From NCBI RefSeq assembly GCF_018687935.1, contig NZ_CP061308.1, positions 1,296,048-1,360,047 of the forward strand: a DNA stretch of 64,000 nt, read 5' to 3'. Origin of the DNA: Polynucleobacter sp. JS-JIR-5-A7. GTDB lineage: Bacteria; Pseudomonadota; Gammaproteobacteria; Burkholderiales; Burkholderiaceae. Below the pieces are notes generated by a model, which saw nothing but the letters and a program-made list of their open reading frames with translations, was not told the DNA's origin and did not search any database. Position numbers and translations under genes: made by a program. Positions 36,919 through 45,004 of the stretch are shown piece by piece. Numbering within the stretch: the first letter of the stretch is position 1; each line of letters begins with the position of its first letter.

Positions 36919-37956
36919 ATGACTGGGCATTCCTTCTTTACTATGTTCACTAAGCTAAATAAGGCATTTCTGATTGGCGCCCTCTTATGCGCCAGTCATC
37001 TTCCAGTATTCGCTCAGTCCGAATATCCAAGCAAGCCCGTCAAAATTATTGTGCCCTTTCCGCCTGGTGGGACTACTGATCTGATGGCACGAATTTCTGC
37101 AGAACAATTAACCAAGATATTGAAGCAAGCCTTTGTAATTGAGAACATCGGTGGTGGTGGTGGCGTCATTGGTGCTGAGAGAGCTGCTGGCGCTCCAGCC
37201 GATGGCTATACCTTAGTCATGACTGGCGTGGGTCAAAACGCGGTTGCCCATGGCTTGGATCCCAATCTCAAATATGACTCTATAAAAGACTTTGCCCATA
37301 TTTCTTTAATTGATTTAGGCCCTAATGTGTTGGTCGTCAACCCAGATCGTCCATTTAAGACACTTAAAGATATTGTTGATTTTGCACGCAAGAATCCTGG
37401 CAAGCTGGACTATGGCTACACCTACGCTTCGTCAGGTCACATGGCAATGGAGCTACTGCGTCAAGCAACTAACACCTGCGCTGATGTAAAGAACAAAACA
37501 AACTGCAATCCACTACCGATCGTTGGCATTCCGTATCGTGGTGGTGGCCCACTTATGAACGCCATCCTCGCCAATGAAATCCCGATGATCTTTATTAATC
37601 AAGATGCGGCTTTGCCTTATGTTGCCTCAGGTAAATTGCGCCCGATTGCGGTGAGCAGTTTGCAACGCAATGCGCTCTATCCTACTGTGCCTACCGTGGC
37701 AGAAAGTGGTTACCCAGGATTTCAGGCACTCTCATGGGCTGGGATTAGTGCTCCCAAAGGAACACCTAAACCTGTCTTAGATAAGTTAGAGGCCGCCATG
37801 ATCCAGGCTTTGCAAACCCCTGAAGTCAAACAACGCATTGAGTCAGTGGGCTTTGTGATTCCACCCTTGGGTGTGAATGCTTATAACAATTTCTTAAAGT
37901 CTGAAATTGAGCTTTGGACTACATTGATTAAGAAGTCAGGGATCAAGCCAGAGTAG
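36919..37956 (+). CDS. TTT (Bug/TctC) receptor 4
   Basis: Periplasmic receptor of 345 residues, signal peptide ending LPVFAQ, then KPVKIIVPFPPGGTTDLMAR and ENIGGGGGVIGAER. It carries an unusual insertion with two cysteines (NTCADVKNKTNCNP) before the IPYRGGGPLM block, possibly a disulfide loop in the periplasm. The ATG at 36919 has AAGGAT upstream; an in-frame ATG at 36943 is possible. Divergent from the sugar-acid dehydratase gene. Confidence 0.92.
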   Translation: MTGHSFFTMFTKLNKAFLIGALLCASHLPVFAQSEYPSKPVKIIVPFPPGGTTDLMARISAEQLTKILKQAFVIENIGGGGGVIGAERAAGAPADGYTLVMTGVGQNAVAHGLDPNLKYDSIKDFAHISLIDLGPNVLVVNPDRPFKTLKDIVDFARKNPGKLDYGYTYASSGHMAMELLRQATNTCADVKNKTNCNPLPIVGIPYRGGGPLMNAILANEIPMIFINQDAALPYVASGKLRPIAVSSLQRNALYPTVPTVAESGYPGFQALSWAGISAPKGTPKPVLDKLEAAMIQALQTPEVKQRIESVGFVIPPLGVNAYNNFLKSEIELWTTLIKKSGIKPE

Positions 37957-37977
37957 TAACTTATTTACTCTACTGAT

Positions 37978-38949
37978 CTATTCTGCTTTCTCAATCGTAA
38001 TTCCGGCATCTTTAGCAGTCTTACCCCAGCGCTCATATTCAGTGTGCATGAGCTTAGTAGCTTGCGCCATAGATCCCGGGCTAGGTTCAATACCAATCTT
38101 GATTAATGCGTCTTTAGTGGTTTGAGTTTCGAGCGCTTTGTTAAGACTTTGATTTAGCTTTTGCAATACTGCTGGGCTCGTTTTCTTGGGCGCCACAATT
38201 AAGTGCCAGCCACTCATCACTACCGAATAACCCTGTTCTTGAAAGGTCTGAATATCAGGGGCACTAGCAAACCGTTGACTAGTAGTAATACCCAAGATTT
38301 TGACTTTGCCACCTGCTGCCTGCGGTAAGGCAACTGAAAGCGGGACCATCATCGCTTGCACTTCATCTGCCGCAATAGCAGTAATCGCTGGGGCTGCACC
38401 CTGAAATGGAATATGGACGAGATCAATACCAGCCACCTGATTGAACTTTTCAAAGGTAATTTGCGACGTACTACCTACACCCCATGATGAATAATTCATT
38501 TTTCCAGGTGCACTTTTTGCCAGAGCAACAAACTCTTTGATATTTTTGGCAGGTAACTTTGGATTGACTACTAATGCAAATGGAAAATTGCCTACCAAGC
38601 CCACAGGAGTAAAGTCTTTAAGTGGTTCATAGTTAATCTTTTTATAAACATGGGGATTAATTGCCAGACTCTCAGGTGTGCCTAATAACAAGGTATAGCC
38701 ATCTGGATTAGCGCGTGCCACAAACTCAGCGCCAATAAGAGTATTGGCACCAGGCTTATTTTCTACGATTACACCTTGACCCAATTGTTCAGTCAATCCC
38801 TGTCCAATAGTACGAGCAGAGTTATCAACATTACCTCCTGCAGTAAAAGGAACAATCAAGCGAACTGGTTTATCTGGAAATGGCGCGCCATAAGATATAG
38901 AAGCGACCGTGATTACTAATGCAGCTAATGAATATTTGAATATTTTCAC
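37978..38949 (-). CDS. TTT (Bug/TctC) receptor 5
   Basis: Periplasmic receptor of 323 residues. GTG at 38949 is preferred: GGAAGG lies nine bases upstream and the signal peptide (FKYSLAALVITVASISYGA) is then terminal, one base after the stop of the racemase-fold gene; the open frame reaches 39039. Blocks are KPVRLIVPFTAGGNVDN, NKPGANTLIGAEF and LIVAPKKTSPAVLQK. Last gene of the operon starting with the PEP-mutase-type enzyme; convergent with receptor 4. Confidence 0.91.
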   Translation of the reverse strand: MKIFKYSLAALVITVASISYGAPFPDKPVRLIVPFTAGGNVDNSARTIGQGLTEQLGQGVIVENKPGANTLIGAEFVARANPDGYTLLLGTPESLAINPHVYKKINYEPLKDFTPVGLVGNFPFALVVNPKLPAKNIKEFVALAKSAPGKMNYSSWGVGSTSQITFEKFNQVAGIDLVHIPFQGAAPAITAIAADEVQAMMVPLSVALPQAAGGKVKILGITTSQRFASAPDIQTFQEQGYSVVMSGWHLIVAPKKTSPAVLQKLNQSLNKALETQTTKDALIKIGIEPSPGSMAQATKLMHTEYERWGKTAKDAGITIEKAE

Positions 38950-38950
38950 T

Positions 38951-39679
38951 TTAGTACCTTCCAGCAAGTAAACCGCCAAAGTTTTTAATACTGCTTTTTG
39001 CCTTTGCAACTTGGAGTGCATTCCACATCGTAGCCGCAATACTCGAAATTATCGGCTTACCTGTCTCAGCCTCGCCTTGCCCCAGAATATCTATCGTCGG
39101 CATTCCGACACCGCTAACAAAAATAGCGTCCGCGTCAGGGCTATTGACTTGATGCACTAGTTGGAGCGCACGCTCAGTAGTTTCATCATAAATATTTTTA
39201 ACACCAGGCAAGTTGCCGAAATTCACTACTTCAAAGCCATAAGCCTCTAATAGATTTTTGCAACGCAAGGTATTCTGCTCGCTATAAGGCGTTCCAAAGG
39301 CAATTCTTTTTGCTTTGATCTGATACAGTGCTTTCACAACACTACCAAAGGCGGTAATGAAAGGTACTTGGTATTGATCCTCTAGCTTTTGAATTAATTC
39401 AGCTTCGCCTGTTTTACCAAGGGTGTAACTACTAGCGGTATGCGCCATCGCTACTACCGCAGGTTTTACGAGTTTGAGAAGCTCAATGTTTTCAGGCAAA
39501 TGATCGATTTGTGCTTGATTGCGTTCATCTTGCCCCTCAAGACTGCCTGTTTCACCATGAGCCACCATGCGCGTAAAGTGAATGGAATACTCAGAACCAG
39601 CCATCTTGATGACTTCACCTTCAGTATTAGGGTTGCCAGGTGGAATCAAAAAACCTAAACGAGGCAATACTTTATTCAT
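38951..39679 (-). CDS. Asp/Glu racemase-fold protein (maleate isomerase/arylmalonate decarboxylase-like) lacking the usual cysteines
   Basis: Two-lobed racemase-fold protein of 242 residues beginning RLGFLIPPGNPNTEGEV, typical of the maleate cis-trans isomerase branch. In that branch a cysteine acts from each lobe; here the lobe-1 loop reads MAHTASSYTLG (residues 78-88) and the lobe-2 loop FVSGVGMPTID (residues 187-197). The only cysteine, residue 140, is outside both. The gene sits between two Bug receptor genes in an operon, so it is likely to work on an imported dicarboxylate, or to be a binding or regulatory variant. The activity is uncertain. Confidence 0.78.
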   Translation of the reverse strand: MNKVLPRLGFLIPPGNPNTEGEVIKMAGSEYSIHFTRMVAHGETGSLEGQDERNQAQIDHLPENIELLKLVKPAVVAMAHTASSYTLGKTGEAELIQKLEDQYQVPFITAFGSVVKALYQIKAKRIAFGTPYSEQNTLRCKNLLEAYGFEVVNFGNLPGVKNIYDETTERALQLVHQVNSPDADAIFVSGVGMPTIDILGQGEAETGKPIISSIAATMWNALQVAKAKSSIKNFGGLLAGRY

Positions 39680-39685
39680 GACGAC

Positions 39686-40660
39686 TTACTCGTCTTTCAT
39701 ATTGGCGTTCTTCACTATCGGCTGCAGACGCTTGCGCTCTTCCATTAAGAATTTAATGAAATCTGCTTGTGAGCCCGGGGCTGGCTCAATACCTTGTGGA
39801 ATGAGTCTAGCTTTCAGCGCATTGGTATCTAATGCGGCCTGAATCGCTTGGTTCATTTTAGTGATGACTTCAGCTGGCGTGCCTTTCGGTGCAAAGATGC
39901 CGGACCAGTGACCAATAAAGATATTGGGATAACCCAGCTCTTTGGTAGTCGGTACATTGGGTAAACGGGTAATGCGCTTATTCCAAGTGGACGCCAGCGG
40001 TTTGAGTTTGCCACCCTCAATTTGTGGCAATACCACAACGCTAGCCTCTGATGTAGCATCAACTTGTTTAGACACTATCGAAAAGACTGCCTCTGATCCG
40101 CTCTTATAAGGCACGATTTCATAAGTACCGCCCCCAGCAAATAGCTTGAGCATCTCTGCAACAAAGTGCGGTGTACTGCCTGTACCTGCAGTCGCAAAAG
40201 TCAAACCAGGTTTATTACTTGCTTTAGCCAATAACTCTTTAAAGTTCTGAATCGGTGATTCGCTATTAACCACAATAATGGATGGGCTTACTGCCATCAT
40301 GCCTACGGGCACTAAATCTTCTTGCTTATAGGGCATATTGCTACGGAGCATCGGAATGGTAACTACTCCACCGGCAGCGCCAGCATAAAAGGTATAACCA
40401 TCTGGTGCACTCTTAGCCACATAGTCACCGCCCACAACAGATCCAGCACCTGGCTTGTTCTCCACAATCACAGGCTGACCTAATTGCTTGCTTACCCCTT
40501 CTGCTACTGCCCGTGCTACCAAATCATTTGCGCCACCTGGACCAAAGCCCACCACAAACTTAATTGGGCGATTTGGCCAAGGGTCAGCAGCCAATACTGA
40601 TGTGCCTATTAGTGCGAGTGTTAGCGAAATGAGAGATGCTAGGATTTTGCTTAGTGTCAT
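39686..40660 (-). CDS. TTT (Bug/TctC) receptor 6
   Basis: Periplasmic receptor of 324 residues, signal peptide ending TSVLAA, blocks RPIKFVVGFGPGGANDLVAR, NKPGAGSVVGGDYV and GIFAPKGTPAEVITK. It lies 28 bases after the PEP-mutase-type enzyme gene and six bases before the racemase-fold gene, all on one strand. Having two receptors (5 and 6) in one operon suggests either two ligands or redundancy. Confidence 0.92.
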   Translation of the reverse strand: MTLSKILASLISLTLALIGTSVLAADPWPNRPIKFVVGFGPGGANDLVARAVAEGVSKQLGQPVIVENKPGAGSVVGGDYVAKSAPDGYTFYAGAAGGVVTIPMLRSNMPYKQEDLVPVGMMAVSPSIIVVNSESPIQNFKELLAKASNKPGLTFATAGTGSTPHFVAEMLKLFAGGGTYEIVPYKSGSEAVFSIVSKQVDATSEASVVVLPQIEGGKLKPLASTWNKRITRLPNVPTTKELGYPNIFIGHWSGIFAPKGTPAEVITKMNQAIQAALDTNALKARLIPQGIEPAPGSQADFIKFLMEERKRLQPIVKNANMKDE

Positions 40661-40687
40661 ATTTAATTTAGATTAATGTTTTTTGCT

Positions 40688-41569
40688 TTACGAGAACTTC
40701 TTTTCTAATGCATCGAAGTCTTCTTTTTTCACAACGCTTTGGCGCTCTGCAAAAGTGGCTACTAATGCAGAGTCTTCTTTGAGCTCACCAGTTTTCTTGA
40801 GATGCTCTAAGGCATTACTCATACCGCGGACCGCACCCTGCAAAGTAGCGTTAGCGTAAAGCACGATTCCAAAACCCATTGCAGCGAGGTCTTTGGCTGG
40901 CAATGATGGTGTTTTACCACCAATGACAATATTAATCAGCTGTGGGCAATATGTTTGTGCTGCGATGAGTTTCATTTCTTCTACGCTCTCTGGGGCTTCA
41001 ATGAATGTCATATCTGCACCAGCTTGCGCATAGCTTTGCGCTCGTTCGAGTGCATCTTCAAATCCATAAACAGATCTAGCATCGGTTCTGGCGATGATTA
41101 AAAAATCATCATGGGTGCGCGCATCGACTGCAGCTTTAATCTTGCCGCACATCTCTTCTTTGCTAATGATCGTTTTACCTGCAAAGTGGCCGCAACGCTT
41201 AGGCATGGCTTGATCTTCGATTTGCACCGCATTGGCACCTGCACGCTCGAGTACTTTAATGGTGTGATGAACATTGACCGCATTACCAAAGCCAACATCA
41301 ATATCTACAATCAGAGGAAGTCGAATCACATCTCGAATGGCAGCCGTGTGCGCCGCAACATCATTCAAGCCAATAAAGCCCAGATCCGGAATACCATAGA
41401 ACTGATTAGTGAGACCTGCCCCACTGAGATAGACTGCCTCAAAGCCAGCATCTTCAATCACTCTAGCAGCTAGGGCATTGCCCGCTCCTGGCACTAGCAA
41501 GCCTCTTCTCTCATTAATTAGCTTACGCAACCTCGTACCTAAGTGCATTGGGCCATCTTGCTGCGGCAT
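40688..41569 (-). CDS. Isocitrate lyase/PEP mutase-family C-C lyase
   Basis: TIM-barrel lyase of 293 residues, typical of methylisocitrate lyase, oxaloacetate decarboxylase and dimethylmalate lyase relatives. The active-site loop is KRCGHFAGK with the catalytic Cys; Mg-binding Asp residues are in VDIDVGFGNA; the N-terminal GAGNALAARVIEDAGFEAVYLSGAG is the family substrate loop. It heads an operon with two Bug receptors and the racemase-fold gene and diverges, over only 45 bases, from the LigI-like hydrolase operon. The substrate is likely a 2-hydroxy- or 2-oxo-dicarboxylate. Confidence 0.9.
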   Translation of the reverse strand: MPQQDGPMHLGTRLRKLINERRGLLVPGAGNALAARVIEDAGFEAVYLSGAGLTNQFYGIPDLGFIGLNDVAAHTAAIRDVIRLPLIVDIDVGFGNAVNVHHTIKVLERAGANAVQIEDQAMPKRCGHFAGKTIISKEEMCGKIKAAVDARTHDDFLIIARTDARSVYGFEDALERAQSYAQAGADMTFIEAPESVEEMKLIAAQTYCPQLINIVIGGKTPSLPAKDLAAMGFGIVLYANATLQGAVRGMSNALEHLKKTGELKEDSALVATFAERQSVVKKEDFDALEKKFS

Positions 41570-41614
41570 GGTAGTCTCCTTTTTACAGAATTATAAGGAT
41601 GAACCGAGAGACAG

Positions 41615-42442
41615 ATGCAAGAAAAACAGGTCGTCACTGGAATTGATTGCCACGCTCACATCATGGCGGTGGACCTTCCTTTGGCTCCTGAAATCCATTC
41701 TCGCCCGATGCGCGATGTCAGCGCTGAAGAATATCTTTCTGTTTTGGGTGCGCATGGCATTTCTCATGGGGTACTAACAGCGCCCAGTTTTTATGGTCCT
41801 AACAACGCTCTCTTATTAGAAGCACTCCGTCGCTACCCCAATACACTCCGTGGTACGATCATCGCCGATCCAAGTTTGCCTAAATCTGATTTAGAGCGCC
41901 AATTGCTATCGATGCGAGAGCTTGGTGTTGTAGGTATTCGTCTTAACTGGATTAAAAAGAAATCTATTCCTGATATCGATAGCCCTGAATATCGAACCTT
42001 ACTTGGTTTAGCAAAAGACCTTGGTCTGCATATCGAGTTATTTTTAGAGGATCACCTGCAGGAATATATCGTTCCTCAAATTTTGGCAAGCGGCGCTACT
42101 GTGGTTCTGGATCACTTTGGCAATCCCGATCCAAAACTCGGTATTCATAGTCTTTCCTTTCAGAATACTTTGCGAGGTCTTGATGCTGGCAAGGTATGGG
42201 TCAAGCTTTCTGCGCCATATCGCTTAGGCCATTTAAATGGCGTTAGCATTAAGCCCTACATCGATGCTTTGATCGCAGCAAATCCAAAACAATTGGTCTG
42301 GGCTAGCGATTGGCCCTGGCTTAGCCATGAAAATTTATTTACTTATACTGATTGCATCGACTGGATTCAGTCAGCAGTTGACGATCCGGCAATTTGGGAA
42401 GATATTTTCATCAACAACCCTAAAACACTTTTTCATTTTTAG
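41615..42442 (+). CDS. Amidohydrolase, 2-pyrone-4,6-dicarboxylate hydrolase (LigI)-like
   Basis: TIM-barrel hydrolase of 275 residues. The metal motif is DCHAHIM, later His are in VVLDHFGNP, and WASDWPW supplies the terminal catalytic Asp. This layout fits the cog3618 lactonase group, which includes LigI of the protocatechuate 4,5-cleavage route; other members are sugar lactonases. It precedes Bug receptor 7 by 14 bases, so the ligand of that receptor is probably its substrate or a precursor. Confidence 0.87.
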   Translation: MQEKQVVTGIDCHAHIMAVDLPLAPEIHSRPMRDVSAEEYLSVLGAHGISHGVLTAPSFYGPNNALLLEALRRYPNTLRGTIIADPSLPKSDLERQLLSMRELGVVGIRLNWIKKKSIPDIDSPEYRTLLGLAKDLGLHIELFLEDHLQEYIVPQILASGATVVLDHFGNPDPKLGIHSLSFQNTLRGLDAGKVWVKLSAPYRLGHLNGVSIKPYIDALIAANPKQLVWASDWPWLSHENLFTYTDCIDWIQSAVDDPAIWEDIFINNPKTLFHF

Positions 42443-42456
42443 ACTAGGACACTCCT

Positions 42457-43419
42457 ATGGGCCACTCTCTCCTTCAAAAAATTGCTAAATGTCTATTTGG
42501 TCTGAGCGCTATCAGTTTATTGCAAAGCCCATTATCTGCACAAACAGTGACTAAATTGATTGTGCCTACTGCACCTGGCGGTGGTACTGATGCACTCTTT
42601 AGAGTAGTGTCAAAAGATGCACAGCGTTTTATTGGTGGACCAATCAGTATTCAGAACGTTCCTGGGGCAGGCGGCACGATTGGTCTTGCCCAAGTAGTGA
42701 ACTCTGCGCCTGATGGCTATACGCTTGCTGGCGTGTGGCCTTCACCGGTGACAGTAGTTCCACAGACCAGTAAAGTACCCTATACCCCAAGTGACTATAT
42801 TCCGGTGATTCAGCTCTCTACTGCGCCCTATATCTTTTGTGTACGCCCTGACTTTCCGGCAAATGATGGCAAATCCTTGATGGAAGAGCTGCGTAAGAAT
42901 CCTAAAAAATATACCTACGGTACTGATGGCTTAGGTGGCCCAGCACAGCTAGCTGCTGAGCGCATTTTTAGACCACAGAATATTGAAGCGGTTGATGTTC
43001 CCTACAAAGGCGCTGGTGAAACTATTATTGGTTTCTTATCCAATCAGATTGATATTTATGTGGGTTCTATTCCACCGGTAATACAACATGCCAATATTGG
43101 CAAGGCGAAATGTCTCTTAGTTTCCTCTGTGAACAGAAATGCACAGTTTCCTAACGCAAGCTCATTAAAAGATATTGGTCTTGCAAAAGAAGAGACTTTG
43201 CTTTGGCGCATTATCTTAGCCCCTAAAGGCACTAAACCTGAACGCATCAATCAAATTGTTCAGGCTTATAGCAAGGCAATGAAAGAGCCTGACACATTGC
43301 GCTACTTAGATGAAGTTGGTGAGTCCTCTGCAATCTTAACTGGCAAAGAACTACAAGATAAACTCAATCAAGAGTACGCCGCATTTAGCCAGATCGCGAA
43401 GACCTTGAATATGCGTTAA
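42457..43419 (+). CDS. TTT (Bug/TctC) receptor 7
   Basis: Periplasmic receptor of 320 residues, signal peptide ending SPLSAQ, then VTKLIVPTAPGGGTDALFR and NVPGAGGTIGLAQ. The usual short N-terminal YPxKP segment is missing, and TVTKLIVP follows the cleavage site at once. It is coupled to the LigI-like gene. Its TAA stop shares the palindrome TTAA with the stop of the opposite YkgJ-family gene. Confidence 0.92.
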   Translation: MGHSLLQKIAKCLFGLSAISLLQSPLSAQTVTKLIVPTAPGGGTDALFRVVSKDAQRFIGGPISIQNVPGAGGTIGLAQVVNSAPDGYTLAGVWPSPVTVVPQTSKVPYTPSDYIPVIQLSTAPYIFCVRPDFPANDGKSLMEELRKNPKKYTYGTDGLGGPAQLAAERIFRPQNIEAVDVPYKGAGETIIGFLSNQIDIYVGSIPPVIQHANIGKAKCLLVSSVNRNAQFPNASSLKDIGLAKEETLLWRIILAPKGTKPERINQIVQAYSKAMKEPDTLRYLDEVGESSAILTGKELQDKLNQEYAAFSQIAKTLNMR

Positions 43420-43784
43420 GGTAATTCTTGGCGTCGCTGTTTCGCGACCTCTTGTAGTCTTAAGCAATCAGGGTTAGGTGTTCCATCCTCGTTGAGGATA
43501 TTAAATTCTCGGCAAGGACTGGGACGCTGTTCATAAATAGAGCAACGCCAGCCTTCTGCTTGGGTATGCCGTAGCGCGACACAAGGCGCTCCACCTTTTT
43601 CAGTGCCCTTCATACAGGCTAAGTGGTCTGTAAGCTTTGTTGTCAGCTCTCCTGGAACGACACCCGCACCATTACCGGCAATTTCTCCATGGTAAAAACT
43701 CACTCGAAAATGCTGACAGCATTGGCCACATTCAAAGCAGGGATTGGCATCCGTAGACAGTTGGTTCTCAAGAGTCATAGTCAC
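43416..43784 (-). CDS. YkgJ-family cysteine-cluster protein
   Basis: Small cytosolic protein of 122 residues with the family pattern CFECGQCCQHFRVSFYHGE near the N-terminus, then CVALRH and CSIYEQRPSPCREF, thought to chelate zinc or an iron-sulfur cluster. Function unknown. It is alone, convergent with receptor 7 (4-base overlap). Confidence 0.9.
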   Translation of the reverse strand: MTMTLENQLSTDANPCFECGQCCQHFRVSFYHGEIAGNGAGVVPGELTTKLTDHLACMKGTEKGGAPCVALRHTQAEGWRCSIYEQRPSPCREFNILNEDGTPNPDCLRLQEVAKQRRQELP

Positions 43785-44000
43785 CTACCAACTACTTTCA
43801 CTTTGATCGCTGTCGTTTTTTGGCAATGATTTAGAGTTTTATACAAAATATTCTACCTTTTGATAGACATGTCATCACAGTTTACTCAGACTTCGCACAA
43901 GCATTAGATCTGCGGAGCGAAATACTGATTTGTTTACCGCTTGTTTTTAAATTGCTCCTCAGTCTTTGGGTCAAAAACCTAACAACGCTAGGAGGTAATG

Positions 44001-44168
44001 ATGCGGATTCACCACTATCACTCTGAAGATGACGACTACTTTAATGAGTACGCCGACACCATTAAATATGACGCTTTAAAAGACCGGCTGCATTGGCAAC
44101 ATAAGACGCGTAAAGACATCCTATTAGATTATCGTTTTTACGATGATGATTGTGACTTTAATTACTAA
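44001..44168 (+). CDS. Small acidic, aromatic- and His-rich protein (55 aa), unknown
   Basis: Not recognised. It begins MRIHHYHSEDDDYFNEY and ends FYDDDCDFNY: rich in Asp, Tyr and His, no signal or membrane segment. A strong GGAGG lies five bases upstream (a second ATG directly precedes, at 43998). The clustered His/Asp could bind metal, which is only a suggestion. A hairpin with GGAATAAA/TTTATTCC arms lies about 35 bases after the stop. The 216-base gap upstream (43785-44000) shows nothing else. Confidence 0.6.
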   Translation: MRIHHYHSEDDDYFNEYADTIKYDALKDRLHWQHKTRKDILLDYRFYDDDCDFNY

Positions 44169-44187
44169 TGCAGTCATTATGCAAAGT

Positions 44188-44221
44188 CTAAAAAGAATTA
44201 GGGAATAAAGAGTCCGTGTTT
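44188..44221 (+). repeat. Direct repeat copy 1 flanking the 44-kb TA module
   Basis: 34-base element with core AGGGAATAAAGAGTCCGTG. It matches the copy at 44934-44967 at 27 of 34 positions; the two copies lie 746 bases apart and bracket the whole TA operon with its promoter. Its GGAATAAA also pairs with TTTATTCC at 44240-44247. Confidence 0.6.
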
Positions 44222-44306
44222 GCATTAACTCATCAATCATTTATTCCTACATGCAAATCAGTAATTTCTGATGTAATATATGTATCATTATTGGTACGCT
44301 ATTGGG

Positions 44307-44654
44307 ATGAAAACTCCAATTCTAGATGTGTACTTTTTTGCTTCCGATACAAGTAATGAACCAGTTAGGGAGTGGTTAAAAGCACTATCTACTAAAGATA
44401 AGAAATTAATGGGCGAAGATCTTAAAACTGTTCAATTTGGTTGGCCTCTTGGCATGCCTCTAGTGCGATATGTTGATAACGACATTTGGGAGGTTCGAAG
44501 CAAGTTGAGTAGTGGTATTGCCAGAGTGTTATTTGTTTTGGATGGTAACGCCATGGTTTTGATCCATGCATTTATAAAAAAGCAACGGAAGACTCCAAAA
44601 CCAGATTTAGATCTAGCAAAGTCCAGAGTTAAGCAGTTAAGGAAACGTTTATGA
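44307..44654 (+). CDS. RelE/HigB-like toxin (phage Gp49-like)
   Basis: Basic protein of 115 residues of the phage-derived Gp49-like/HigB2 group: VREWLKAL near the N-terminus, GWPLGMPLVRYVDNDIWEVRSKL, then GIARVLFVLDGNAMVLIHAFIKK and a basic tail. These act as ribosome-associated mRNA interferases. ATG 44307 fits the family N-terminus; the open frame reaches 44280. It precedes its antitoxin gene with an ATGA overlap. Confidence 0.88.
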   Translation: MKTPILDVYFFASDTSNEPVREWLKALSTKDKKLMGEDLKTVQFGWPLGMPLVRYVDNDIWEVRSKLSSGIARVLFVLDGNAMVLIHAFIKKQRKTPKPDLDLAKSRVKQLRKRL

Positions 44655-44938
44655 AGAAAAAAAATATTGGCAGTAAGTTTGACGATTTCCTAAGGGAGGA
44701 GTCTCTCCTTGAGGAGTCGACTGCTATTGCAGTGAAACGCGTTATAGCCTGGCAAATAGAGCGAGAAATGGAAAAACAAAATCTCACTAAAACATCCATG
44801 GCTAAGAAAATGCATACTAGCCGTGCAGCCCTAAATCGTCTACTTGATGAGAGCGATACCAGCCTGACACTCATTACGCTTGCTAGTGCGGCGGCTGCCC
44901 TGGGAAAGATTATTAAATTTGAACTGAAGGCTGCTTAA
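44651..44938 (+). CDS. XRE-family antitoxin
   Basis: Ninety-five residues with a helix-turn-helix (LTKTSMAKKMHTSRAALNRLLDE) followed by SLTLITLASAAAALGKIIKFEL, as in antitoxins paired with Gp49-like toxins. The N-terminal FDDFLREESLLEESTAIAVKR is the family's toxin-contact helix. Toxin-first order and coupled translation. A hairpin terminator and a direct repeat follow at once. Confidence 0.9.
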   Translation: MKKKNIGSKFDDFLREESLLEESTAIAVKRVIAWQIEREMEKQNLTKTSMAKKMHTSRAALNRLLDESDTSLTLITLASAAAALGKIIKFELKAA

Positions 44939-44967
44939 AAGAGCAAGGGAATAAGGAATCCGTGATT
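44934..44967 (+). repeat. Direct repeat copy 2 flanking the 44-kb TA module
   Basis: Core AAGGGAATAAGGAATCCGTG, partner of the copy at 44188-44221. It overlaps the antitoxin stop codon region and forms the left arm of the terminator hairpin that follows. Confidence 0.6.
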
Positions 44968-44978
44968 TCCTTATTCCC
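44947..44978. terminator. Hairpin terminator after the 44-kb TA module
   Basis: Perfect 12-bp stem GGGAATAAGGAA with its complement and an eight-base loop, nine bases after the antitoxin stop. The right flank is CTTCTACC, so the U-tract is poor; it may act from both sides, since the opposite-strand small gene ends at 45005. Confidence 0.65.
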
Positions 44979-45004
44979 CTTCTACCTACTGCATTTACTA
45001 TCTT

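Noticed and set aside
44188..44967. Integron-type attC sites around the 44-kb TA module
   Set aside because: The repeats lack the GTTRRRY-type core and R/L box layout of attC sites and no integrase gene is present; kept only as direct repeats.
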